53,358 nucleotides of DNA, taken from Chloroflexota bacterium (GTDB lineage Bacteria; Chloroflexota; Anaerolineae; SpSt-313). This document shows positions 1 through 7,987 of the stretch, piece by piece; the first letter of the stretch is position 1; every line of letters begins with the position of its first letter. Where the stretch lies: positions 1 through 53,358 of the forward strand of contig JAKPJZ010000073.1 in the NCBI GenBank assembly GCA_029553955.1. Direction: 5' to 3'. The notes beneath the pieces were generated by a model that ran no database searches, was not told where the DNA came from, and saw only the letters and a list, made by a program, of their open reading frames with translations. Both the position numbers and the translations under genes were made by a program.

Positions 1-599
1 TCGCCGCACTCGCCGCTGACGACGACGTCAAAGGATGCGCCGTTGTCGGCGAGGGCGAGGCTGGGGGTGGTATAGCTGCTGCTGTTGGCCCCGGCGATGT
101 CCGTACCGTTCTGGCGCCACTGGTACGAGAGGTTGGTGCCACTGGCGACGACGCCAAAGCTTGCCGTGCCGCCCTCGGTGACGGTGACGTTTGCCGGCTG
201 GGTGGTGATCGACGGCGGAACGCAGGCTGGCCCGTAGGTGCCCGTGATAGTGACTTCGTCCTTCGCCTCACCAGCTGTAGTGGGGCTTGAGTGGCTGGTG
301 CTTAACAACTTGTAGACGCTGCCGTCCTTGCAGGTCACTGGACTGGGAAAGGAGAACGTGAACTCGCTGCCGGGGTCGACCGGCACGGGCGTACCCACGT
401 TGGCGTTCTGATTTTTCTGCTGGGTGCCGTTGTTCCAGCCCGACCATGTGACCGATAGAGATGACGAGCATCCGCTAGGCAGCCCCTCAACTTCGAATCT
501 GAACTTAAAGTTCGCGTCCGCCATGGCTGGAGTGACAAGCGCCAGGGCGAGGACTGCGACGAGCCCCAGCACGATAACGAGACGAGATGGCCGTATCAT
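1..599 (-). CDS. Secreted Ig-like surface protein, 3' end cut by window edge
   Basis: Only the first 199 codons are present. The start at 599 follows a good ribosome site (GAAAGGAAG, 7 bases away). Residues 1-28 form a signal peptide: Arg near the N-terminus, a Val/Leu/Ala core and an AMA cleavage site before DANF. Residues about 29-118 form a beta-rich N-terminal domain with a Cys pair. From about 120 an Ig-like domain begins (PPSITTQPANVTVTEGG, then SYQWRQNGTDIAGANSSSYT), the same type as in the LPVTG protein of 2910-5768. It is probably a cell-surface protein and could carry its own sorting signal beyond the edge, but that is not visible. It has a very long 5' leader (600-1061) and its own promoter. 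Family identity beyond Ig-like is not known. Confidence 0.85.
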   Translation of the reverse strand, partial: MIRPSRLVIVLGLVAVLALALVTPAMADANFKFRFEVEGLPSGCSSSLSVTWSGWNNGTQQKNQNANVGTPVPVDPGSEFTFSFPSPVTCKDGSVYKLLSTSHSSPTTAGEAKDEVTITGTYGPACVPPSITTQPANVTVTEGGTASFGVVASGTNLSYQWRQNGTDIAGANSSSYTTPSLALADNGASFDVVVSGECG

Positions 600-1160
600 G
601 GTGCAACTTCCTTTCTGTAGAGATGACCAACACAATCTGTCGATCATCTTGGCGTTGTGAAGGGAGCTGGGCCCCGATCAGAGGCGACTGCTCCGGCCAA
701 CGAGACGATGTTCTGGGCTGTCTATCAGGGCCTCCTTTCCGGCTCGAGCGCCTGCTATGGAGAGGCCACGTGCCGGCTGGCCCACCTTACTGAGCACACG
801 AGTGTAGGGATATCGTCAACTGCACGCGCGACTTTACGACAGGATCCGATGCCAGGAGCAGATGCCAAGGGGTAACCGGAAGGTCGCCTGTGGACCGCTC
901 TCGCGCGGACAACGACAAGACGGGGCCGATCCCATCCGGCGGCAGGAGGGACCGGACCACAAGCCGACACGAACCAGGTACATGTGCGCGCTGCACGCTC
1001 GTGGGGCGCTCGGCAGCCGCGCCGCTTCCCTGCAGACGCAGTACTCACAGATTCCGTCGCCATTATACACGCAAAGCGCCAGAATAGGGGGGATAATTGC
1101 CAAAACGTAACCATTTCGCTACCCCGGCGTTACTTCTCTGGTTGTCAGGGATGCGTTGCC
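600..1160 (-). promoter_or_regulatory. Promoter and ~460-base leader of the Ig-like surface gene
   Basis: No gene is visible in this 561-base stretch. A TATAAT -10 box lies at 1062-1067 (minus strand) with no clear -35. An upstream element, GGTAGCGAAATGGT, occupies 1110-1123; it starts exactly 56 bases before the -10. The leader then runs about 460 bases to the start codon and contains several GC-rich self-complementary stretches. The block CCTGCCGCCGGATGGGATCG at 927-946 recurs with one mismatch in the leader of the second sortase. The length and shared block suggest regulation in the RNA, but I could not match it to a known riboswitch. Confidence 0.6.
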
Positions 1161-1305
1161 TCATAGCGGATCGGCCTGGTGGCAGGGGCTCAGCGCGACC
1201 TTGTACGTCTTGCCCTGTACCAGCCCGGTGGCCTGCCAACCGATCTGGCCGGCCCCAGGGCCCGGAGTGCAGGTGACGCACCCAGGAGGTTCTCAGATGG
1301 CTCAT
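1161..1305 (-). pseudogene. Frameshifted mini-gene, about 47 residues
   Basis: An excellent ribosome site (AAAGGAGATCCTC) precedes an ATG at 1305, but that frame gives a low-complexity Arg/Pro product that runs into the next promoter. The +1 frame, entered after codon 4, reads EPPGCVTCTPGPGAG, then QIGWQATGLVQGKTYKVALS, and stops at 1161 (PCHQADPL), just before the downstream promoter. Removing one base near codon 5 would join the good start to this protein-like frame. It may be a decayed gene, a sequencing error or a programmed frameshift. A strong promoter lies upstream at 1424-1452. I do not recognise the peptide; the CxxC is the only motif. Confidence 0.4.
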
Positions 1306-1423
1306 GAGGATCTCCTTTCAAAGCTGTATTGATGGCGTGGCCGGCACGAGCCGATGGTCGCGCACTGCGCCGGCTTGCCCGTGCCGTCCGCCTCCCTTTT
1401 CAGTGGGCACTCAAGTGTGGGCA

Positions 1424-1452
1424 AGTATACCAGAAAGTCAATTGAATTTCAA
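1424..1452 (-). promoter_or_regulatory. Sigma-70-type promoter TTGAAA-17-TATACT
   Basis: On the minus strand the -35 TTGAAA (1447-1452) is separated by 17 bases from the -10 TATACT (1424-1429). It is the best consensus promoter in the arm. It points at the frameshifted mini-gene, with a leader of about 110 bases. Confidence 0.65.
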
Positions 1453-1524
1453 TGCTGTATGCAAACAGTCAACAGTCAGACGAGTCTGCTGCTATGGGAG
1501 ACCATCTGGGGATCATGATGGAGA

Positions 1525-1565
1525 GGCGGCCCCCGTGCCGCGTGAGCCACGGCGTGGGGGCCGCC
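1525..1565 (-). terminator. Hairpin after sortase 1
   Basis: A ten-base stem GGCGGCCCCC/GGGGGCCGCC with a partly self-complementary 21-base loop lies 20 bases past the stop codon of the sortase. There is no T tract, so termination is inferred from position. Confidence 0.5.
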
Positions 1566-1586
1566 CCAAGGAGGAGAGCGCGGCGC

Positions 1587-2531
1587 TCAGGCGGCCGGCC
1601 GGGCGACGATGATGAGGCGGTGCGTGCTGGCGGGGTAGGGCCAACAGGTGATCAGGGTGAGCCGTTCGTCGTCGGTGGGCAGGATCCACCGGGCGTTCTC
1701 GATGCGCTGCTCGAGGCTGGCGCCGGCCTCCTGCACCGTCACTCTCTGGCTCACGACGTACTGGTAGGCGTCCTGGCCGACGTAGAGGGTCACCGTGTCG
1801 CCGGCGTTGAGGCCCCCCAGGGGGCGAAAGACCTCGCGGCCGACATTGTTGTGCCCGGCGACGACGGTGTTGCCGCTGTGGCCGGGCAGCGCCGAGCCCT
1901 GCTGAAAGCCGGCGTCGTTCGTCGGCACCTGCCAATCGGTGGCGGCGACGCCGTTGACGTAGACGACGCGGTAGCCCATTTCGACCACCGGCGCGTCGAG
2001 GCCGATGGCCGGCGCCACGATGCGCGTGGGCGCCGAGCTGGCCGGGCCTGGTGGCGCGGCGGGCGAGGGCGGCGGCGGGGCGACGGTGGGCGGCGGCGTC
2101 GCCGTGGGCAGGGTTGTGGCGGTGGCTGTTGGCAGGGGCGTGTTGGTGGCCGTGGGCTCGGCGATCGCTGTGGGCAGGGGCGTGTTGGTCGCTGTAGGCA
2201 GCGCCGTCGCCGTCGGCTCGGCGGTCGCCATGGCCGTGGCGGCCGGCTCCTCCGTGGCCTGCGCCTGGAAGTAGCGCGCCTGCGGCGAGTCGAGGTTGGG
2301 CTCGCGCGGCGCGGGCAACGCCGCTGCGGGCAGCGACGGAGCCACGATCGGCGCAGCCTGCGATGCGGCTACGACGTTCTCGGCGAGGACCTCGGTGATG
2401 ACGGCGGTGCAGGCGATGGCGAGGCCGACGACGATGGCCGCGATGAACATGCAGGCCAGCCGCAGGAACCAGCAGCCGCCATGGCCAGGCGCGATACTGC
2501 CGGCGCGTGGTTGGAGCACTCTTGTGGCCAT
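1587..2531 (-). CDS. Sortase 1 (surface-protein transpeptidase, class D/E-like)
   Basis: A membrane-anchored cysteine transpeptidase expected to cleave LPxTG-type signals and attach surface proteins to the cell wall. The start at 2531 (MATRVLQ) is chosen because AGGAGAGGG lies 5 bases upstream; an earlier ATG at 2600 has no such site. Of 314 residues, about 23-50 form the membrane anchor, 90-168 a Thr/Pro/Ala-rich stalk (repeats of TNTPLPTA), and 170-314 the sortase barrel. Catalytic residues visible are His227 in AGHNN, Cys296 in LITCWP and Arg305 in STHRLIIVA. The mini-gene lies beyond its 3' end and the LPVTG protein lies upstream. It resembles sortase 2 in the core, but the stalk is longer. 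Substrate preference between the two sortases cannot be read from sequence. Confidence 0.92.
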   Translation of the reverse strand: MATRVLQPRAGSIAPGHGGCWFLRLACMFIAAIVVGLAIACTAVITEVLAENVVAASQAAPIVAPSLPAAALPAPREPNLDSPQARYFQAQATEEPAATAMATAEPTATALPTATNTPLPTAIAEPTATNTPLPTATATTLPTATPPPTVAPPPPSPAAPPGPASSAPTRIVAPAIGLDAPVVEMGYRVVYVNGVAATDWQVPTNDAGFQQGSALPGHSGNTVVAGHNNVGREVFRPLGGLNAGDTVTLYVGQDAYQYVVSQRVTVQEAGASLEQRIENARWILPTDDERLTLITCWPYPASTHRLIIVARPAA

Positions 2532-2909
2532 AGGGTCCCTCTCCTGTGCCGCTCCTCGCGTGGGCCGGTGTGCCGCCGAACGCGTGTGCCCGACCGCCAC
2601 GGCAGAGAGCGAGTTGTATTGTTGGCTGTGATGGGAGCCACTGGGAGTGGTGAGGTATCCGGACTGTTACCTCAAGGCCATTATAGCGGGTTGGGGGTCA
2701 CTGTAAGGTAAACGTATCGTTAATGGGAGGTAAAGGGGACTGCCGTGGCGAGGGGAGTCTGGAGCGCGAAGGTCGCGGAACCCCTGACGGGGCATGGGCG
2801 GCGCGAAGGACGTGAAGGGGGAATGCAGAGGCAGGCCGGGCAGTGGCACAAAGAAGGGGCGAAGCCCTGGAGAGGCTTCGCCCCCTGAAGTTGGAGCGGG
2901 GTGCGGGGG
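2532..2909 (-). promoter_or_regulatory. Sortase 1 promoter and leader
   Basis: No gene is visible. A TATAAT box lies at 2680-2685 on the minus strand with no clear -35, followed by a leader of about 147 bases to the sortase 1 start. The leader begins with a small hairpin, GAGGTA/TACCTC. Bases 2686-2848 hold nothing I can name. The terminator of the LPVTG gene occupies 2849-2884, so sortase 1 seems to be a separate transcription unit from the upstream operon. Confidence 0.5.
2849..2884 (-). terminator. Intrinsic terminator of the LPVTG gene
   Basis: An eleven-base stem GGGGCGAAGCC/GGCTTCGCCCC with a 7-base loop, followed by TTCTTT on the minus strand, 25 bases past the stop codon. Confidence 0.75.
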
Positions 2910-5768
2910 CTAGAAGTAGATACGCAGCAGCCCCAGCAACCAGTGCGCCAGCCCCTGCCACCATTCGGGGTTCAGCAACTGCAGGCCGTCGCCGCCGGTG
3001 ACGGGCAGCAGCACCACCGGCGCCGGACCGGGCTGGGGCTGGGTGTCGACCAGATCGTAGGTCAGGATGTAGCGGTTGCAGGGGGCGATGTTGACGGCCG
3101 CCGCCCCCGGGCCGTTGATGACCAGCCCCGTGGTGGGCGACTGGACCTGCACCAGGCGGAGCTGCCAGCGTGGCGCCGCATAGCCGGCCGGGAGCTGCGG
3201 CTCGACCTGCACCAGCGGCGAGGTGCCCGCGGCGGGGTAGAACGACCAGAAGGCGATCGACTGGCCGGCGCCGCTCGGGGCCGTCAGGCGCGTGGCCTGC
3301 TCAGCGCCGTCGAGCCAGGCGCGTACCGGCATGCCGGCCGGGCCGCCGCGGATGACCACGGCGACGTCGGCCACGGTGCACGGCTCGGGCGGGCAGCCGA
3401 GCACGCTGACGTGGTTCGACTCGCCTGCGCAGGTGCCGGCATAGACCACGGCCCAGTAGATGCCCGCCTGGCCGGCGGTGTAGCTGCTGCCGGTGGCGCC
3501 GGCGATGGGCGCGCCGTCCTTGTACCACTGGTAGCCCGACGGCGCCGGCCCGGCCACCGTGGCGCTGAGCGTGGCCTGCCCACTGGGGCACGGCAGCTCG
3601 ACGACCGGCGGGTTCACCGTCACCGTGGGCCCGCCCTCGCGGGTCACGCCGGCATGGTTCGACTCGCCCGCGCAGTTGCCGGCGCTGACGACGACGTAGA
3701 AGGTGCCGCTGGTGGTGGCGGTGTAGGTGCTGCCATTGGCGCCGGCGATAGGCGCGCCGTCGCGGTACCATTGGTAGCCCGTGGGCGTCGCGCCGCTGAC
3801 GGCCGCCGTCAGCAACACCTGGTTCACCGTGCAGGTCAACTGGCCGCCGGCTGGGGTGACGCTCACCGCAGGGCCGCCCTGGCGAGTCAGCGTCACATGG
3901 TTCGACTCGCCGCTGCAGTCGCCCGCCGTGACCAGCACATGGTAGCTGCCGGTGGCGCCGGCGGTGTAGGCGCTACCGTTGGCGCCGCTGATGGGCGCGC
4001 CGTCGAGATACCACTGATAGCTGGGCGACAGGGCGCCGGTCACGGCTGCCGTCAGCAGCACGGTGCCGCCGCCGCAGGCCAGTTGCCCGCTGGAGGCGTA
4101 GACGACCACCGTGGGCGGATCGACGCGCGTGACGGCGACCTGGTTGGATGTGGCCGTGCAGTTGCCTTCGGCGATGACGACCCAGTAGGCGCCGGATTGC
4201 GTGGCGGTGTGGCTCGCGCTGTTGGCGCCGCTGATGGCCGCGCCGTCTTGGTACCACTGATAGCTGGGCGAGGCCGCGCCGCTTACCGTGGCCGTCAACA
4301 CCACCTGGCCGACGGTGCAGGTGATCTGGCCACTCGTCGGTGAGACGCTGACGGTGGGGCCGCCCTGCCGCGTGATGGTGGCCTCGCCCGAGTCGGCGCT
4401 GCAATCGCCGGCAGTGACGCGCACCCGGTGGCTGCCGGGCTGGGTGGCCGGGTAGGTGCTGCCGGTGGCGCCGTCGATCTTGGCGCCGTCCTTGTACCAC
4501 TGGTAGGCCACCGAGGTGGCGCCGCCGGCGTTGGCGCTGAGCAGCACCTCGCTGGTGGTGCAGCTCAACTGGCCGCCCGTTGGCGCTACGGTGACCGTGG
4601 GCCTGGTCAGTTGGGTCACCGTGACGTGGGCCGACTCGGCGGTGCAACTGCCGGCGGTGATGACGACCCAGTAGCTGCCCGCGGCTGTGGCCGCATAGCC
4701 GCTGCCGGTGGCGCCGTCGATCTTGGCGCCGTCCTTGTACCACTGGTAGCTGGGCGATGTGGCGTCGCTCGCGCTGGCGGTGAGCGTCACCTGGCTGGTG
4801 GTGCAGCTCAACTCGCCGCCCGCCGGCGTGATGCTGACGGTGGGCCGGCCCGCCTCGGTCACGATGGCCTCGTTCGAGTCGGCGGTGCAACTGCCCTCGC
4901 TGATCTGCACGCGGTAGGTGCCCGCGGCTGTGGCCGCATAGCCGCTGCCGGTGGCGCCGTCGATCTTGGCGCCGTCCTGGTACCACTGGAAGCTGGGCGA
5001 TGTGGCGTCGCTCGCGCTGGCGGTGAGCGTCACCTGGCTGGTGGTGCAGCTCAACTCGCCGCCCGCCGGCGTGATGCTGACGGTGGGCCGGCCGGCCTCG
5101 GTCACCGTCACATGGTCCGACTCGTCGCTGCAGCCGCCGCTGCTGACGATGACATAGTAGCTGCCCGCCTGATTGGCGCTGTAGGTGCTGCCGGTGGCGC
5201 CGTCGATCTTGGCGCCGTCGCTGTACCACTGGTAGCTGGGCGCGGGGGCGCTTGTGTGCGCGGTGAGCAGGGCGGTGGGCTGGGCGCAGCTCAGCGTGGC
5301 CTCGCCGGGCGTCACGTCGACGCTGACGCTGCAGGGCGTGTAGCAGAAGCTGATGTGGCTGATACCGCAGCGGTTGTTTTTCTGTCCGCAGCGGTCCGGG
5401 GCGTGGAGGCCGCTGCCGCCCGTGGCCGGCGGGTTGTACCTGTAGACCATCGCCTGGTCGCCGCCCTTGACGATCACGCAGTGGACGGGACGGTTGGCGT
5501 TCCAGGCGATCACCCTATCGGCGTCGCTGCCGGTGATGCTCAGGGTCACCGTCAGGCCGGCCTTCGAGTCGCTGTAGCTCCCGCTGCCAATCGAGTTCTC
5601 GATCTTGAACTCGGAGCCGCCGCAGTTGCAATCGCCGCACCCTGGGTTCCCGGGGATGATTTCCCCGTCGCAGGCGGCGACCCGCCCCACGATCTGTGAG
5701 GCGCCGATGGTGAGCAGCAGCGCTGCCGCCAGCATGAGATAGATGACGCACACGGTGCGTAGGCGCAT
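2910..5768 (-). CDS. LPVTG-anchored surface protein with eight Ig-like repeats
   Basis: A 952-residue secreted protein and the likely substrate of the flanking sortases. The start at 5768 (MRLRTVCV) has AAGGAGG 8 bases upstream; a longer frame from 5828 would overlap the sortase 2 gene. Residues 1-32 form a signal peptide. About 33-145 form a Cys-rich N-terminal domain (CGDCNCGG, VHCVIVKGG, ISHISFCY). Eight Ig-like repeats of about 81 residues follow (roughly 145-790), each with SYQWYxDGAxI and a Cys pair. Residues 792-915 form a beta-rich domain. The C-terminus has LPVTG at 921-925, a tail with WWQGLAHWLLGLL and one Arg, a short version of a sorting signal. Repeats 2 and 3 are nearly identical in DNA, showing recent duplication. 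Sortase 2 ends 34 bases upstream, so the two are probably one operon. Role: adhesion or cell-surface layer, inferred. Confidence 0.92.
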   Translation of the reverse strand: MRLRTVCVIYLMLAAALLLTIGASQIVGRVAACDGEIIPGNPGCGDCNCGGSEFKIENSIGSGSYSDSKAGLTVTLSITGSDADRVIAWNANRPVHCVIVKGGDQAMVYRYNPPATGGSGLHAPDRCGQKNNRCGISHISFCYTPCSVSVDVTPGEATLSCAQPTALLTAHTSAPAPSYQWYSDGAKIDGATGSTYSANQAGSYYVIVSSGGCSDESDHVTVTEAGRPTVSITPAGGELSCTTSQVTLTASASDATSPSFQWYQDGAKIDGATGSGYAATAAGTYRVQISEGSCTADSNEAIVTEAGRPTVSITPAGGELSCTTSQVTLTASASDATSPSYQWYKDGAKIDGATGSGYAATAAGSYWVVITAGSCTAESAHVTVTQLTRPTVTVAPTGGQLSCTTSEVLLSANAGGATSVAYQWYKDGAKIDGATGSTYPATQPGSHRVRVTAGDCSADSGEATITRQGGPTVSVSPTSGQITCTVGQVVLTATVSGAASPSYQWYQDGAAISGANSASHTATQSGAYWVVIAEGNCTATSNQVAVTRVDPPTVVVYASSGQLACGGGTVLLTAAVTGALSPSYQWYLDGAPISGANGSAYTAGATGSYHVLVTAGDCSGESNHVTLTRQGGPAVSVTPAGGQLTCTVNQVLLTAAVSGATPTGYQWYRDGAPIAGANGSTYTATTSGTFYVVVSAGNCAGESNHAGVTREGGPTVTVNPPVVELPCPSGQATLSATVAGPAPSGYQWYKDGAPIAGATGSSYTAGQAGIYWAVVYAGTCAGESNHVSVLGCPPEPCTVADVAVVIRGGPAGMPVRAWLDGAEQATRLTAPSGAGQSIAFWSFYPAAGTSPLVQVEPQLPAGYAAPRWQLRLVQVQSPTTGLVINGPGAAAVNIAPCNRYILTYDLVDTQPQPGPAPVVLLPVTGGDGLQLLNPEWWQGLAHWLLGLLRIYF
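4676..5096 (-). repeat. Near-identical tandem 243-bp Ig repeats 2 and 3
   Basis: Two adjacent units inside the LPVTG gene, offset by 243 bases. About 175 bases at the start of each unit differ at only two positions (a Phe/Tyr and a Gln/Lys codon). The other Ig units in the gene are much more diverged, so this pair arose by recent duplication or gene conversion. Confidence 0.8.
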
Positions 5769-5802
5769 GCTTTGTGCCTCCTTGCCGCGCCGGGCTGCCG
5801 CC

Positions 5803-6516
5803 TCAGGGCGCGGGACGCGCGACCACAATGACGCGGTGCGTGTTCGATGTATAGGGCCAGCAACTGACCAATGTCAGCCGCTCGTCGGCGGTGGGGGCGA
5901 TCCAGCCGGCGTTGGCGATGCGCGCCGCCGCCGCCAGCCCCTTCTCGGGCAGGATTTCTCGTTGGTAGACGATGTAGCCATAGGGCGTCGTGTCGACGTA
6001 GAGCGTGACCTCGTCGTCGATCTGCAGGTTGGCCAGGTTGACGAACACCTGGCCGGCAATGTTGTTATGGCCCGAAATGACGGTGTTGCCCGGCTGCCCG
6101 GGGTAGGCCGAGCCCTGGTGAAAGCCGGCCGCATGCGCCGGCACTTGCCACTCGACCACCGGTTGGCCGGCCAAGTACGTCGTCTGCCACGTGGCCTCGA
6201 CGACCGGCGCGTCGAGGCGGATGGCCGGCGCCACGATGCGTGTGGGTGGCCGCGTGGCCGGCGGCCGCGCTGGCGTGGGCCGCGGCGTGGCGGTTGTCGG
6301 CTGGGGCGCCGCCGCGGCTGCGGTCGGCGTCACTTCAGCCACCCCGCCGCTGGCTGCCGGCGCGACCGTGCTCTGCGGCGCCGGAACGCTCCCCGCCGCC
6401 ATTTCGGTGCGCAGGGCAAACCACAGGCCGATCCACAGGCCACAGGCGCCGACGAGCGTCACGTAGACGATGACCAAGGCTGTGAGAACAGGCGAACGCG
6501 AACGTCTGAGCCTCAC
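5803..6516 (-). CDS. Sortase 2 (surface-protein transpeptidase)
   Basis: A 237-residue sortase, first gene of the operon with the LPVTG protein. The start is GTG at 6516, with GGAG about 12 bases upstream. Residues 9-35 are a membrane anchor, 45-90 a Thr/Pro/Ala linker, and 92-237 the sortase barrel. Catalytic His150 lies in SGHNN, Cys219 in LVSCWP and Arg228 in NTHRVIVVA. The core opens with TRIVAPAIRLDAPVVE, as in sortase 1. Being next to the LPVTG gene, with a 34-base gap, makes it the best candidate for the dedicated anchoring enzyme, while sortase 1 could be a paralogue with another substrate. The transcript has a roughly 170-base structured leader. Confidence 0.92.
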   Translation of the reverse strand: MRLRRSRSPVLTALVIVYVTLVGACGLWIGLWFALRTEMAAGSVPAPQSTVAPAASGGVAEVTPTAAAAAPQPTTATPRPTPARPPATRPPTRIVAPAIRLDAPVVEATWQTTYLAGQPVVEWQVPAHAAGFHQGSAYPGQPGNTVISGHNNIAGQVFVNLANLQIDDEVTLYVDTTPYGYIVYQREILPEKGLAAAARIANAGWIAPTADERLTLVSCWPYTSNTHRVIVVARPAP

Positions 6517-6825
6517 GGGGCCCTATCGCTCCGTATTCTGCTGATGAGGGGGTGTTTCCTGCCGGCCGGGCTTGCCCAGGAACCGACGATGGGGGAACAA
6601 AGGAAACGCCGCCTGTAGGTTGCTGCACGGGAATCGCCCGGCCAAGGCACGCGATCCTATCCGGCGGCAGGATAGGATCAGCATCCTGAGGCATTATACA
6701 CTACAAGAGGGGAAAAGGGGCGAAAAGTCTACGGATTACCACCAGTTTGCTACCGAACCGTAACCCTCTGCGATCGGCACTCCTTGTGCTCCCTATCGCC
6801 ATTCCGGGCACATGCGGCTGCAGCG
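6517..6825 (-). promoter_or_regulatory. Promoter and structured leader of the sortase 2-LPVTG operon
   Basis: No gene is visible. On the minus strand TATAAT lies at 6693-6698. The element GGTAGCAAACTGGT at 6741-6754 starts 56 bases before the -10, the same spacing as in the Ig-gene promoter. In the leader a ten-base-pair stem GATCCTATCC/GGATAGGATC occupies 6653-6679, and the block CCTGCCGCCGGATAGGATCG (6652-6671) overlaps it. Between 6755 and 6825 is only the tail region of the hydrolase gene; no terminator is clear there. Confidence 0.65.
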
Positions 6826-7842
6826 CTATGTCGCGACCGTCACTTGCCCCCAGGTCGCATTGCACCCGGCCAACGCCGGCGTCTGCGCCCCGCCGGGTGC
6901 TTTTAGCCAGCGGTCGAGGAAGCGGTAGGCCTCCTCACGCACGGCCTGCGGCAGGCTGTGCCCGCCCGCGAAGATGAGGGCGCGGAACTGGTCGGGCACG
7001 GCGGCGCGGCTGTAGGCCGCCTGCGCTGCGGCCACGAGCTGGCGCACGCCATCGATGGGGAAGATGGGGTCGGCCTCGCCGGCAGCCAGCATGAACGGGC
7101 AGGGGGCCAGGTCGGCCGCCAGCGTGTCCATGTCGGCCACGCGCAGCAGGCCCGGCAGGTACATGGCCAGGTTGTGGTTGATGTGGTCGCGCAGGATCGA
7201 CCTGAGCGTGCTCAGGCCGCAGGAGGCGACACCGGCGCGCACCCGGGCATCGTACCAGGCCAGCCAGAAGGCCTCCTGGCCGCCGAGGGAATGGCCGATG
7301 ACGCCGAGCCGCTCTGGGTCGACCAATTCGAGGCTCTGCAGCACGTCGAGCCCGCGCGCCAGGTCAAAGGTGTAGCGCGCCTTCAGCGAGCTGCCCTCCA
7401 GGAGCAGGCGTGTGGCCAGATAGCGCTCGTACAGCGCGCCGTCGGGCATCGTCCCCTCGGCCCGCTGGAACTCGGGAGGGCGTCGCTCCTCAAAGCCGAG
7501 CAGGTCGGGGCAGAGCACCACATAGCCGCGCCGGCAGAGGTCCAGCCCATAGTGGTAGCTCGGGTCGGCCGAGAGCCCGGCCGGTTCCGACTTGCCGAGA
7601 CAGTACTGCCCGGCGTGCTGATGGATCGCCAGGATGCCGGGGAGCTGCTCCGCCTCGCCGGTCCGCGGCCCCACAGCGGGGAGCAGCAGGTAGGCCGAAA
7701 TGCGTTCGCTCTCGCTCGCCGCATAGTCGATGCGCACGCGCCTGCCCCCGGGAAACTCGGCTTCGCAGCGCACCACCAGGTCCAGCGGCACCGGCAACGG
7801 CGGCTCGCCCAGGAGCTGCAACACCAATGCACGGGTCGTCAT
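6826..7842 (-). CDS. Alpha/beta hydrolase, dienelactone-hydrolase-like
   Basis: A 338-residue alpha/beta hydrolase without signal peptide, so probably cytoplasmic. The catalytic triad is readable: Ser185 in GHSLGGQEA, Asp258 in GEADPIFP, His295 in AGGHSLP. The N-terminal part has a beta-sheet and the oxyanion region ILAIHQHAG, as in the acetyl-xylan-esterase/dienelactone-hydrolase superfamily. The ester or lactone substrate cannot be told. The start at 7842 has GAGGGCGCC just upstream. A promoter TTGCAA-17-TACACT lies at 7954-7982, giving a leader of about 105 bases. It is not obviously linked to the surface genes downstream. Confidence 0.85.
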   Translation of the reverse strand: MTTRALVLQLLGEPPLPVPLDLVVRCEAEFPGGRRVRIDYAASESERISAYLLLPAVGPRTGEAEQLPGILAIHQHAGQYCLGKSEPAGLSADPSYHYGLDLCRRGYVVLCPDLLGFEERRPPEFQRAEGTMPDGALYERYLATRLLLEGSSLKARYTFDLARGLDVLQSLELVDPERLGVIGHSLGGQEAFWLAWYDARVRAGVASCGLSTLRSILRDHINHNLAMYLPGLLRVADMDTLAADLAPCPFMLAAGEADPIFPIDGVRQLVAAAQAAYSRAAVPDQFRALIFAGGHSLPQAVREEAYRFLDRWLKAPGGAQTPALAGCNATWGQVTVAT

Positions 7843-7953
7843 GGCGCCCTCGCTTGTGTGGCAACGGCGGAATCCTCACAGGGTGAGGGAATCCGGCCGG
7901 CGGGTAACACAACCTGGGGGTACAAGGGGTGGGGGCCTGGGGTGACCGGTCGT

Positions 7954-7982
7954 AGTGTACTGCGAATACCTGAAAGTTGCAA
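7954..7982 (-). promoter_or_regulatory. Promoter TTGCAA-17-TACACT of the hydrolase gene
   Basis: On the minus strand the -35 is at 7977-7982 and the -10 at 7954-7959, with 17 bases between. It starts right after the stop codon of the small unknown gene, so the hydrolase has its own start point. Confidence 0.5.
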
Positions 7983-7987
7983 ATGCC

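Noticed and set aside
600..1061. Cyclic-di-GMP, cobalamin or TPP riboswitch in the long leader
   Set aside because: None of the conserved core words could be found; only an unnamed structured leader is claimed.
2910..5768. Regular 243-bp repeats as a CRISPR array
   Set aside because: They are in-frame Ig-like protein repeats; the period is far too long and there are no unique spacers.
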